NCBI GenBank assembly: GCA_014163555.1
Contig: JACJGO010000012.1
Coordinates: forward strand, 1-64,000
Source: Flavisolibacter longurius
GTDB taxonomy: Bacteria; Bacteroidota; Bacteroidia; Chitinophagales; Chitinophagaceae
Reading direction: 5' to 3'
Length of the DNA: 64,000 nt
Positions 16,578-24,598 of this stretch are shown here, piece by piece. How positions within the stretch are numbered: position 1 is the stretch's first letter; every line of letters begins with the position of its first letter. A program made the position numbers and the translations under genes. The notes under the pieces were generated by a model. That model searched no databases. It saw only the letters and a program-made list of their open reading frames with translations, and was not told the DNA's origin.

Positions 16578-17027
16578 ATGGCAGAAAACAGATTACGCCG
16601 AATGGACAATGTCGGTATCGTAGTGGAATCCCTCGACAATGCCATCGCCTTTTTCACGGAACTTGGACTGAAGCTGGAAGGGCGGGCTACCATTGAAGGC
16701 GAATGGGCCGGACGTGTTACCGGGCTGCGTAATCAGCAGGTCGAAATTGCCATGATGATTACCCCGGATGGTCACAGCCGGCTGGAGCTTTCCCGCTTTC
16801 TCACGCCTCCCGTCATTGCAGACCATCGCACAGCCCCCGTGAATGCACTGGGTTATCTTCGTGTGATGTTCACCGTGGAAGACATTGACGAGATGGTTTC
16901 CCGGCTCAGCAAACATGGTGCGCAACTGGTGGGCGAAGTGGTTCAGTACGAAAATGCGTATCGGCTCTGCTACATTCGTGGGGTAGAGGGGCTACTCATT
17001 GGACTGGCAGAAGAACTCGGGAAATAA
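16578..17027 (+). CDS. VOC-family (glyoxalase/dioxygenase-fold) protein
   Basis: This 149-aa protein has two beta-alpha-beta-beta-beta modules typical of the vicinal oxygen chelate superfamily: RRMDNVGIVVESLDNAIAFF at the start and VNALGYLRVMFTVEDIDEMV in the middle. Glu in the closing YENAYRLCYIRGVEGLLIGL is a usual metal ligand. Family members include glyoxalases, dioxygenases and antibiotic-binding proteins; the substrate is not deducible. It is monocistronic. Immediately after its stop lie two or three units of the AGGCAAT heptamer seen elsewhere in the window. Confidence 0.85.
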   Translation: MAENRLRRMDNVGIVVESLDNAIAFFTELGLKLEGRATIEGEWAGRVTGLRNQQVEIAMMITPDGHSRLELSRFLTPPVIADHRTAPVNALGYLRVMFTVEDIDEMVSRLSKHGAQLVGEVVQYENAYRLCYIRGVEGLLIGLAEELGK

Positions 17028-17271
17028 TAGGCAATAGCAGCCAGACGCCGGACGAATGTTCAACAATGAGGATCGGTTTTGGTAAGGGCGGTGGATAAGG
17101 CAAAGCAGCGGTTTGGTCAAGCCTGAGAGGTTTTCGGTTGATAAAGATTGTAACAGCATACTGCAGTCTCCAGTGGTTTTTGCCGCAAACGCCCTTGTAA
17201 ATTGTCGCAGGGGCACTTTCAAGCAACAATACAAACAAGCAACTTTGAACCCATAATTTAAGAAGGAAAAC

Positions 17272-17844
17272 ATGAGCAGGATTATTTCATTTATGCACAT
17301 ATCGCTTGATGGTTTTGTAGCAGGGCCAAATGGAGAAATGGATTGGATTAAGGTGAATGATGAAATCTTTCGGCATGTGGAGAAACGGATAAAAGAAACC
17401 AGCACCGCACTATACGGACGGAAGACATTTCAGATGATGGAGGCGTACTGGCCTACGGCAGCCGACAAACCATCCGCCACCCGGCACGACATTGAACATG
17501 CAGCGTGGTATCGAAAAGCGAACAAAGTTGTTCTGTCAAAAACCCTGAAAAAAGATGGCTTGGCCAACACAACCATCCTACGCGACAACCTTTCAGAAGA
17601 ACTCCAGGAGATCAAACAAAAGGCGGGTATTGAGATCCTTCTTTTTGGCAGCCCGACCGCTACGCATTCCCTGATGCAACAGGACCTGATCGACGGCTAC
17701 TGGTTGTTCGTGAACCCAACCATTCTCGGGCAGGGCATTCCGCTGTTCACCGGCGCCGAAAACAAAACAAGCCTGAAATTAGTGAACACAACGCCGTTTG
17801 CCTGTGGGGTAACGGAGCTGAATTACCTGGTGGACCGGGGTTGA
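17272..17844 (+). CDS. Dihydrofolate reductase-like protein (RibD C-terminal domain)
   Basis: This 190-aa protein has the RibD-C/DHFR-like fold: IISFMHISLDGFVAGPNGEMDW at the N-terminus, ALYGRKTFQMMEAYWPT, then GIEILLFGSPTATHSLMQQ and LIDGYWLFVNPTILGQGIPLF. It is a probable NADPH-dependent reductase with unknown substrate. It is only distantly similar to the paralogue at 12336-12869. It lies alone, with about 240 bp upstream and about 430 bp downstream. Confidence 0.87.
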   Translation: MSRIISFMHISLDGFVAGPNGEMDWIKVNDEIFRHVEKRIKETSTALYGRKTFQMMEAYWPTAADKPSATRHDIEHAAWYRKANKVVLSKTLKKDGLANTTILRDNLSEELQEIKQKAGIEILLFGSPTATHSLMQQDLIDGYWLFVNPTILGQGIPLFTGAENKTSLKLVNTTPFACGVTELNYLVDRG

Positions 17845-18255
17845 TTTTAAGCTGATGCCGGAATACTGAAAGTTGATGGCAATTACTTTTCTTACGAACA
17901 GATCATGTCTTAGGTTATCGGCAAAAGACTGATTCGTTACAGGCGAGTGTTGACAAATCTTTTTATGTATTCAGGGCTCTTTTCCGGTTTTGACGTTGCG
18001 GAAGCGGATTGACCCCTTCAGGGTCAGGACCTTTCTTCTGTTTTCTCTCCACAGGTTTTCACGCGGGGCTATTCGGATACGTTTATTGCCATGATGTGTG
18101 AAAAAGAATCATTCCTGAAAAGTTTGGTAACCCTACTCACCACTCACGCCACCCGGTGCACCGGCCTTTCAATTTGAAGCTGACCTCTTTTTGAAAAAAG
18201 AAAGTCGCAGAAAAAACTACTTTCCTAGACACTTCGCCGGCTGCAGATTGCCGGC
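17845..18255. other. Intergenic region
   Basis: It contains a small hairpin (TGACCC/GGGTCA around 18008-18024) that might end the reductase transcript, and two units of the ACTCACC heptamer near 18136-18150. No coding frame has support. Confidence 0.4.
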
Positions 18256-18263
18256 TATATTTG
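18256..18263 (+). promoter_or_regulatory. Possible Bacteroidota -7 box
   Basis: TATATTTG matches the TAnnTTTG -7 consensus exactly, 13 bp before the ATG of the LuxR-type gene. No good -33 TTTG is seen at the right distance, and the leader would be very short. Confidence 0.3.
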
Positions 18264-18276
18264 ATCATCGTTTAAA

Positions 18277-18753
18277 ATGGCCACCGTAAAACACATCGTC
18301 CTTTATGCAATAGCCATGGCCGCTATTTTCCTGCTGTTGCAATGGATGCAGGTAAAGCTGCTGGTGATGGATCATGCGACGGAAATCTACATTACCGGCA
18401 TTGCGGTGGTCTTCACCCTTTTGGGCATTTGGCTGGCCAAAAAACTTACCCGGCCCAAAACGGAAATTGTGAAAGAACGGGTGGTGGTGGAAAAGGAAGT
18501 GATCGTGTACCAGCAGGCTCCTGAAACCTTTTTGCCGGATGCCGGCGCCATCAGCCGGCTGGGCATCAGTCCCCGGGAACTGGAAGTATTGCAAAAGATG
18601 GCAGCCGGGGCCACCAACCAGGAAATTGCCAACGGGCTTTTTGTTTCCCTGAATACGATAAAAACCCATACCTCCCGCCTGTTTGAAAAACTGGAGGTGC
18701 AGCGCAGAACCCAGGCGGTGGAAAAAGCAAGGCGCCTCCGGATCATCCCTTAA
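18277..18753 (+). CDS. Membrane-anchored LuxR-type transcriptional regulator
   Basis: This 158-aa protein has two N-terminal transmembrane helices (about residues 6-22 and 38-54). A short charged, probably coiled segment follows (KTEIVKERVVVEKEVIVYQQ), then a C-terminal LuxR/NarL helix-turn-helix (about 93-155: SPRELEVLQKMAAGATNQEIA, VSLNTIKTHTSRLFEKLEV). The DNA-binding part is complete. No receiver or ligand domain is present, so the signal would have to act through the membrane segment or a partner. The DUF4199 membrane protein encoded 106 bp downstream is a candidate. Confidence 0.88.
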   Translation: MATVKHIVLYAIAMAAIFLLLQWMQVKLLVMDHATEIYITGIAVVFTLLGIWLAKKLTRPKTEIVKERVVVEKEVIVYQQAPETFLPDAGAISRLGISPRELEVLQKMAAGATNQEIANGLFVSLNTIKTHTSRLFEKLEVQRRTQAVEKARRLRIIP

Positions 18754-18755
18754 CC

Positions 18756-18776
18756 TTCACCCGTTCGGGTGAATTT
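18756..18776 (+). terminator. Weak terminator-like hairpin
   Basis: TTCACCC/GGGTGAA with a GTTC loop is followed by only three Ts, starting 2 bp after the stop of the LuxR-type gene. Read-through into the next gene is possible. Confidence 0.4.
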
Positions 18777-18859
18777 GCCCGCTAGGGGCCGAAATCATAC
18801 CATTGAGTGAACGGTCCTTCCGGCCGGTTACCCATTTTTGAGGCTTAAATAGTTGTAAA

Positions 18860-19399
18860 ATGAAACGTACTGTTTTGATCTATGGAACCATCGCCGGTGT
18901 GGTGGTCTCACTTTTTATGGCCACCACGATGTTGATCACGTCCAGGGGTGAAGCCGTGCATACCGGGGTGTCGTCGATGGTTATTGGCTACCTGGGCATG
19001 CTCATCGCGTTTACCTTTATTTTTGTTGCGATTAAATCCTACCGCGACAAAGAGAACGGAGGCATGATCAGTTTTGGAAAAGCCTTGGGGATCGGCCTGC
19101 TGGTTGCCCTGATTGCCTCCACCCTGTATGTGGCCACCTGGGCCCTGGTGTACCACAATTTCCTACCCGATTTTATGGATAAATACAGCGCAGTGGCGAT
19201 AGAGGAGGCAAAAGCCTCTTTATCGGGGGAGGCCCTGCAGGCAAAGATCGATGAGGTCAACAACGCAAAGGCGTTTTATGCCACCCCGCTGGGCTTTGTT
19301 CTTTTTACCTATGCGGAGATCCTGCCGGTTGGCATTTTGGTCTCGCTGATTGCCGCCCTGGTGCTGAAAAGAAAAGCGCCAACGGTAGCCGTGGCATAG
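18860..19399 (+). CDS. DUF4199-domain membrane protein
   Basis: This 179-aa integral membrane protein has four predicted helices (about residues 5-25, 38-60, 80-100 and 145-170). The arrangement, with an amphipathic stretch (YSAVAIEEAKASLSGEALQAKIDEV) before the last helix, is standard for DUF4199. This family is common in Bacteroidota and has no known function. It follows the membrane-anchored LuxR-type regulator and precedes a secreted protein by 31 bp, so the last two may be co-transcribed. Confidence 0.85.
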   Translation: MKRTVLIYGTIAGVVVSLFMATTMLITSRGEAVHTGVSSMVIGYLGMLIAFTFIFVAIKSYRDKENGGMISFGKALGIGLLVALIASTLYVATWALVYHNFLPDFMDKYSAVAIEEAKASLSGEALQAKIDEVNNAKAFYATPLGFVLFTYAEILPVGILVSLIAALVLKRKAPTVAVA

Positions 19400-19430
19400 G
19401 AGGGAAGGGGCATCGCCGGTGTCCTGAAAA

Positions 19431-20231
19431 ATGGTAATTTCCAACCAGGTTATGTTGCTGCGCCTTTTCCTTCCCTTGCTCACGATTCTGTTTTCCTTTC
19501 CGGTGGCCGGACAGGAGCCCGGCACAGATTATATTGCCATTGGTAATCCACCAGACACCATCCGAATGCATCAACAACGCCTTTCCACCACTACTGAAAA
19601 GGCGAAAAAGATAGCTGCGGAAATAAGTGGATTTATGACCACTCCTGTTTTTCAACAGGCATTCAGAGCACTGCAAGACAGTTTGCATACCGGGCAGGCA
19701 AAGGAGTTTTCTGTTTCCTTTGGCCGCAACAACAGGGAAGATACCATCCTCTCGGACATCCTTTCCGGCGGGCGGTCCAGTGCACCCATTCCAGCGGTGC
19801 AAAGCGCTTTTGCGGATATGCATACCCATCTCAGGAACACACCGCCTTCTTCCGGCGACGTGTACGGCCTGCTAGAAAGGGGTGCCAGGTCTCCCGGTTA
19901 TACCCGGCGCTTTGTACTAACGGCCTCGGGTACCCTCTATGCACTTTTTGTGATGGATACGGCGGCTGCAGCAGCTTTCCTGCAAGTCTATCCACCGCAG
20001 CGGAAGGCTGGCTATTCTCCGCTTTTTCCAACAGCTCTTTTAGATGAATTCAGGGAGCTGCTGTACGGGAAGATGATGGTGGAAGCAACTGCCATGGCCT
20101 GCATCCTGGAAAAGTATAGGGCCGGTGTGCTGCTCTTTCGGCAACAAGAAGGCGAGGACCTGCAATGGGTGAAAGGATGCGAATTGGAATTGGTGCCTTC
20201 AGTTGTCCCGGTTATTCCGGATAAACTGTAG
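19431..20231 (+). CDS. Secreted hypothetical protein with a JAMM-like HxH...SxxD motif
   Basis: This 266-aa protein has a signal peptide (LLRLFLPLLTILFSFPVAGQ); the ATG at 19431 or the one seven codons later could be used. Around residues 131-143 it reads HTHLRNTPPSSGD, that is H-x-H-x6-S-x2-D. This is close to the zinc site of JAB/JAMM proteases (HxHx7SxxD) but one residue shorter. It follows a predicted helix and precedes a strand (RRFVLTASGTLYALFVMD), as in that fold. I do not recognise a named family and regard peptidase activity as unproven. It ends at a bidirectional terminator facing the SDR gene. Confidence 0.6.
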   Translation: MVISNQVMLLRLFLPLLTILFSFPVAGQEPGTDYIAIGNPPDTIRMHQQRLSTTTEKAKKIAAEISGFMTTPVFQQAFRALQDSLHTGQAKEFSVSFGRNNREDTILSDILSGGRSSAPIPAVQSAFADMHTHLRNTPPSSGDVYGLLERGARSPGYTRRFVLTASGTLYALFVMDTAAAAAFLQVYPPQRKAGYSPLFPTALLDEFRELLYGKMMVEATAMACILEKYRAGVLLFRQQEGEDLQWVKGCELELVPSVVPVIPDKL

Positions 20232-20361
20232 TGATTTTTGATTGCTCCTTTATGGCTTGGCACCAAACGGAAAGGGATAACCTGTTTTCTTCCCTGCTGA
20301 ATTTCTTTCATTCCCGTTCTGCATGAAATCTGCTGTAAACGATAGCTGATGAAAGCGCACA

Positions 20362-20386
20362 AAAAAAGCCTGAAATAGGCTTTTTT
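20362..20386. terminator. Bidirectional rho-independent terminator
   Basis: A perfect 10-bp stem AAAAAAGCCT/AGGCTTTTTT with a 5-nt loop gives a T-tract on both strands. It sits between convergent genes ending at 20231 and 20440. Confidence 0.85.
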
Positions 20387-20439
20387 GAATTTGTATAAGT
20401 TGACGCAACAGCAGCCTTATTATCGACTGATCCGGATCA

Positions 20440-21156
20440 TCAAGGATTCGTAGAGAAAATGCTGGCCTCTTTCACAAAAATCCTTCGGTTCAGCTTTAAC
20501 TGGGCAATGATCAACTCTGCAAAGTCTTCGGGATGCATCACCCGCTCGGGATCACCTTTGATCAGGTTGGCGCTGTGTGCCATGTCGGTTACCACCGTGC
20601 TGGGGGCCAGAGCTGTCACGCGGATATTGTGCTTGCGCACTTCCTGCATCAGGCTTTCGCTGAGGCCAAACACTGCAAACTTGGAGGCCGCATACGCACT
20701 GGTAACGGCACTGCCGGTCTTACCGGCCGTAGAAGAAATATTGATGATATCACCGGTCTGCCGTTCGATCATCTGCGGCAGCACGGCACGGGTTGTATAA
20801 TACACACCAAAAAGATTCACTTTAACCTGGGCTTCCCAAACTTCGGGTTCCAGTTGCAGGAAATTGCCAAAGGTGGCGGTGCCCGCATTGTTAATCAGGA
20901 TGTCCACAGGACCCAAGTCGGCCTGCAGCCTGGCAACGGCAGTTTCCACTTCGCTGCGGTTGCTGATATCGGCAGTGGCATAGGCCACCTTTACGCCATG
21001 TTTTCTGGCATCTTCGGCCGCAGCCTGCAGGTCTTTTTCTGTGCGGGCCATCAGGGCCAGGTGAACGCCTTCAGCAGCCAGGGCAAGGGCTATGGCCTTG
21101 CCGATTCCTTTACCGGCACCGGTTACCAGTGCCACTTTGTTTTGTAATGATTGCAT
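20440..21156 (-). CDS. Short-chain dehydrogenase/reductase (FabG-like)
   Basis: This 238-aa classical SDR has the NAD(P) motif [15 protein letters not shown] (about residues 11-25), NNAG near 88, catalytic Ser in [12 protein letters not shown], and Tyr/Lys in YAASK near 153-157. The Arg in LMARTEKDL after strand 2 suggests NADPH. It is closest in style to 3-oxoacyl-ACP reductase-like enzymes, but many such proteins have other substrates. It probably shares a transcript with the DsbA-like gene upstream (97-bp gap, same strand). Confidence 0.88.
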   Translation of the reverse strand: MQSLQNKVALVTGAGKGIGKAIALALAAEGVHLALMARTEKDLQAAAEDARKHGVKVAYATADISNRSEVETAVARLQADLGPVDILINNAGTATFGNFLQLEPEVWEAQVKVNLFGVYYTTRAVLPQMIERQTGDIINISSTAGKTGSAVTSAYAASKFAVFGLSESLMQEVRKHNIRVTALAPSTVVTDMAHSANLIKGDPERVMHPEDFAELIIAQLKLNRRIFVKEASIFSTNP

Positions 21157-21252
21157 ACGTGTTGGTTAAAAGAAAAGGATTTGGTTTCCTATTCCGGGGA
21201 TGAAATGATTTGTAGGTTTGATTACGGCGTATACCGCAAAGTGAGAATCCTT

Positions 21253-21945
21253 TTAGCAATTCCCGTTGATATCGCAGAAGCCTTCGCCGCCGGTGGCAAC
21301 TACTGCCGCTTTTTCTTCTTCCCAAACCTGCTGCAACACCTGGGCAAAGGTTTCGGGACTCTGGGCGCCGCTAACGGCATACTTGCGGTTGAAAACAAAA
21401 AACGGCACTCCCTGAACACCGATATGATAAGCCTCTTCCTGGTCGTGCTTCACCTCGGCGGCATACTGCTCTTCGGCAAGGGCGGTCTGGGCTTCATCGG
21501 CAGGCAATCCCACCTCGGCTGCCAGAGCTGCCAGGGTATCAATATCGGCCACGTCTTTACCCTCGGTGTAATAGGCTTTGAACAGGCGTTCTTTCATCTC
21601 GTTTTGTAGTCCCGCTTTTTTTGCAAAATGCAGGAGCTGGTGCGCCTTTTGGGTATTGTTGAGAATAGCTTTATCAAAATCGTACTGCAGCCCTACGGTT
21701 TGGGCCATGGCCGTCATCTGGTCGTTCATGCGTTTGCCATCGGCTTCGGTGCCGCCTTTACGTTTTCCGAGGTAAGCATGCACACTCAGACCTTCCTGGT
21801 TGTTCAGCTCCGGGTCGAGCTGGAAACTTTTCCATGCAATCTCCACCTGCTCCCGGCCGGCAAAGCCCTCGAGCGCCTTTTCAAATCTTCGTTTGCCGAT
21901 ATAACAAAACGGACAAACCACATCGGACCATATTTCTACTTTCAT
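21253..21945 (-). CDS. DsbA-family FrnE-like thiol oxidoreductase
   Basis: This 230-aa protein begins MKVEIWSDVVCPFCYIGKRR, the thioredoxin-fold strand and CPFC active site of the FrnE/2-hydroxychromene isomerase-like DsbA group. The helical insert (residues about 60-170) and the cis-Pro loop (GVQGVPFFVFNRKYAVSGAQ) are present. No signal peptide is seen at the ATG at 21945, so it is probably cytosolic. The frame extends to 22002 but the added residues do not fit the family. It is likely co-transcribed with the SDR gene. Confidence 0.9.
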   Translation of the reverse strand: MKVEIWSDVVCPFCYIGKRRFEKALEGFAGREQVEIAWKSFQLDPELNNQEGLSVHAYLGKRKGGTEADGKRMNDQMTAMAQTVGLQYDFDKAILNNTQKAHQLLHFAKKAGLQNEMKERLFKAYYTEGKDVADIDTLAALAAEVGLPADEAQTALAEEQYAAEVKHDQEEAYHIGVQGVPFFVFNRKYAVSGAQSPETFAQVLQQVWEEEKAAVVATGGEGFCDINGNC

Positions 21946-22153
21946 ATTTTCTGTTTGACTGTTATCATAATACCAACACCAAGTAAAGCCGACTGGCTGC
22001 AAAGCAGCATTCGGGCTACCTTATTTGAGGTGCTGTTTTGCGGCACAAAGCTACTGCCAAAGAGTGCTTTAGCCTGTTGAGAAAGGATAAGAAAAGAGCT
22101 TGACAAATGTCAAGGGAATTGGGCTTTCAGCAGGATAAATTAGTCCAGGATGA

Positions 22154-22181
22154 TTGTATTCATCCGCCCTCCGTAGCTTTG
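22154..22181 (+). promoter_or_regulatory. Bacteroidota-type promoter of the cupin gene
   Basis: TTG at 22154-22156, a 17-bp spacer, and TAGCTTTG at 22174-22181, an exact match to the TAnnTTTG -7 consensus. The cupin ATG follows 26 bp later. Confidence 0.5.
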
Positions 22182-22207
22182 CCCTTTTACCCCTTAAAAA
22201 TTGAATC

Positions 22208-22534
22208 ATGCGTGAACCCATCACTCCCGGAAGAAAATTCAATGCGAAAGAAAGTACACCTTATGCTGAAGGCTCGGTGGTGAGCAAAACCATCATCAAA
22301 AAACCTACGGGAACCGTTACCCTGTTTTCGTTTGATGCCGGTGAAGGCCTTTCCGAACACAGCTCTCCGCATGAGGCCCTCGTGCAGGTGCTGGAAGGTA
22401 GCGTGGAGATCACAATTGGTGGAGAACCTTCTGTAGTGGGCGAAGGAGAATGCCTTATTCTGCCGGCCAATGTGCCGCATGCACTGAAAGCCGTGGAGCG
22501 GTTCAAGATGCTGCTGACGATGATTAAGAGTTAA
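22208..22534 (+). CDS. Small cupin-domain protein
   Basis: This 108-aa single-domain cupin has motif 1 as GEGLSEHSSPHEALVQVLEG (metal-binding His and Glu residues) and motif 2 as LILPANVPHALKAV (the last His ligand). Its length is normal for small stand-alone cupins, which bind a metal and act as sugar or aromatic isomerases, dioxygenases or sensors. The substrate is unknown. It has a clear promoter and a strong terminator, so it is monocistronic. Confidence 0.87.
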   Translation: MREPITPGRKFNAKESTPYAEGSVVSKTIIKKPTGTVTLFSFDAGEGLSEHSSPHEALVQVLEGSVEITIGGEPSVVGEGECLILPANVPHALKAVERFKMLLTMIKS

Positions 22535-22641
22535 AGGATGCAGTGTTGTTCGGACTGTGATTTTTTTATGAAATGAGTAGACTGAAAAAACCGCATCGTC
22601 CATCCGTCAATCATTTCAATCAAAGTTCCTGACGGCCAACT

Positions 22642-22675
22642 GCAAAAATAAGGGCCTGCCGCCCCTTATTTTTGC
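22642..22675 (+). terminator. Rho-independent terminator of the cupin gene
   Basis: A perfect 13-bp stem (22642-22654 with 22663-22675, GCAAAAATAAGGG/CCCTTATTTTTGC) has an 8-nt loop. The AT-rich base supplies T residues on either strand. Confidence 0.75.
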
Positions 22676-22694
22676 TGGCTAATACTTTTCCCTG

Positions 22695-23876
22695 TTGCCT
22701 ATACCTTCTACCGGAAATATCCCTGTATACCTGATTGATCAGCCGGACCAACTCCAGCAAAGCCTGCAGGACCTGGGCCGCTGTGAGAGTCTGAGCTTTG
22801 ACCTTGAGTTTGACAACAACAGCTATGGCTATGGGGTCACCCTTTGCCTTGTGCAGGTAGCCATACCCGGTGCCTGTTATTTCATTGATCCCCTGGCCGG
22901 TCTTGACCTTAGCGGGTTGTACGACCTTTTTGCCGCTACAGCGATACAGAAACTCGTGCATGCCCCCGGTGAGGATCTTCGCCTCCTGCACAGCCTTGGC
23001 TGTTATCCCAAAAACCTTTTTGATACCGAGGTGGTAGCTCGCCTGTTGAATTATGAGCAACCTTCGCTCACCGTTTTGCTGTGGGAAAAACTGGGCTTCA
23101 CGATGGATAAAAAGCAGCAACGGAGCAACTGGCTGCGGCGGCCGCTAACGGAAGCGCAGGTACAGTATGCGGCAGATGATGTGATCTGGCTGCACCCGCT
23201 GAAAGCAGTGCTGGAAAGGGAAGCAGCCGAACGGGGACTGCTCGCCTTTGTGCAGGAAGAACAGGAACTGCTCAGTACCACCATTTATTCAGCAACCGAT
23301 AAATCCAGTTTTTTGAAACCTTCGGACCGACACCACCTGAGTCCGCAGGAACAATACATAACCAACGAATTGCTTCGCTTTCGCGATGGCCTGGCCCGCA
23401 AAATGAACAAGCCGGCGTATCAGGTTATGAGTGAAGACATGGTGCGGGAACTGGCTGTCGGTGCCCGTCTGCCGGAAAGTATAACCGAGGGACCTGGTGT
23501 ACACCCGCGGTATAAAAACAGCAGTTTTGCCGCCCAACTCCGAAAGCAGTTGGAGGTGGCCCGGAAAGAGGCGGCGACCCAAAATCTTTCGCAGGAGAAA
23601 GAAGGCCGGCCAAGAATGACAGCCGCCCAACAGGCCTGGATGCGGCAAACAGCCAATGACAAGGAAACCGTGTTTGCACCTATCAAACAGGCCCTGGAGC
23701 AGCGGTTTGGCAGCTATACAACCACCTTCCTGCTAAGCAATAAAGTGATTAACAGCCTGCTGAACCGCTCAATCACCCTGCAGGACCTGAAACCCACGTA
23801 CCGTCAGGTCCTGATCCGTGAAATTGCGGCGGAAAAAGGCATTAGCCTGGAACGCTACGTAGGCGGTAGCATTTAA
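22695..23876 (+). CDS. RNase D-like 3'-5' exonuclease with HRDC domain
   Basis: This 393-aa protein has the DEDDy exonuclease motifs in order: Exo I LSFDLEFDN (about residue 34), Exo II LVHAPGEDLRLLH (about 88), Exo III VQYAADDVIWLHPL (about 155). An HRDC-type helical region follows (about 215-290: QEQYITNELLRFRDGLARKMNKPAYQVMSEDMVREL) and a second helical region at the end. It should trim RNA 3' ends. The frame opens with TTG at 22695, and no ATG start fits the family N-terminus, so TTG is the likely start. It lies 20 bp after the cupin terminator. Confidence 0.87.
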   Translation: MPIPSTGNIPVYLIDQPDQLQQSLQDLGRCESLSFDLEFDNNSYGYGVTLCLVQVAIPGACYFIDPLAGLDLSGLYDLFAATAIQKLVHAPGEDLRLLHSLGCYPKNLFDTEVVARLLNYEQPSLTVLLWEKLGFTMDKKQQRSNWLRRPLTEAQVQYAADDVIWLHPLKAVLEREAAERGLLAFVQEEQELLSTTIYSATDKSSFLKPSDRHHLSPQEQYITNELLRFRDGLARKMNKPAYQVMSEDMVRELAVGARLPESITEGPGVHPRYKNSSFAAQLRKQLEVARKEAATQNLSQEKEGRPRMTAAQQAWMRQTANDKETVFAPIKQALEQRFGSYTTTFLLSNKVINSLLNRSITLQDLKPTYRQVLIREIAAEKGISLERYVGGSI

Positions 23877-24085
23877 TGGTATTTTGTAAGTGGGCTGTCA
23901 CACTATCGGTTCCATAGTCTGGGCTTGCACTCCATCCTTTTTCACTCTATCTTTCTATAACTGGCAATTAGTATTGTAAGGAACAGTTTTTCTGCCGGTA
24001 GTGAAGGCAGAAAATTCCTGATATGGGAGCCATCCTTTCTCTGTAAAAGCCAGTAATATTCCTGCCCGTAACAAAAACCACCGCC

Positions 24086-24490
24086 ATGAACGGAACCAAT
24101 ATTCTCATCTTCTTAATGGCCCTGACGGGCTTTTTGCCCCTGGTTGTTTTTCTGTACAACAAGCGGCGAACCGACCGGATCCTGGCCAACGGCCGAACCA
24201 CGCAAGGATTGATTTACGATAAGCAGCGCAGTGTAAAGCGGAACTATGAGATCGTGTATTATTCCTTTATCGCTCTGGACGGAAGCCAGCAAAAAGGCCG
24301 GCTTACGACAAGCCCGGGAAAGTACCGGCGCACCGATTCGATAGAAGTGTATTACCTACCCGAAGACCCCCGCCAGCATACCATCAAAGGAGACTGGAAC
24401 AGCAATTGGTTTTTGCTCTTTGTTGTCCTTATTGCTGTTTTTGTTTTATACGGCGCCTACCAACTTTACCAGCAGGTGAATCGAGATTGA
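24086..24490 (+). CDS. DUF3592-like membrane protein
   Basis: This 134-aa protein has a transmembrane helix at each end (about residues 6-25 and 108-128). Between them is a beta-rich loop (TQGLIYDKQRSVKRNYEIVYYSF...DSIEVYYLPEDPRQH). The SIEVYYLPEDP segment is the usual hallmark of DUF3592. Function is unknown. It stands alone between the exonuclease and formate ligase genes, with about 210 bp upstream in which nothing is seen. Confidence 0.8.
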   Translation: MNGTNILIFLMALTGFLPLVVFLYNKRRTDRILANGRTTQGLIYDKQRSVKRNYEIVYYSFIALDGSQQKGRLTTSPGKYRRTDSIEVYYLPEDPRQHTIKGDWNSNWFLLFVVLIAVFVLYGAYQLYQQVNRD

Positions 24491-24598
24491 TAGATAAGAT
24501 TCTGTTGCCTTTCCAACCAATATCACCCCGCCGCCTGAGGCGCATCAGTGCGCAGCAGAGGAGGAGCCGCTAGTTTGCAGTTTCAAAAAACTTGTTAT

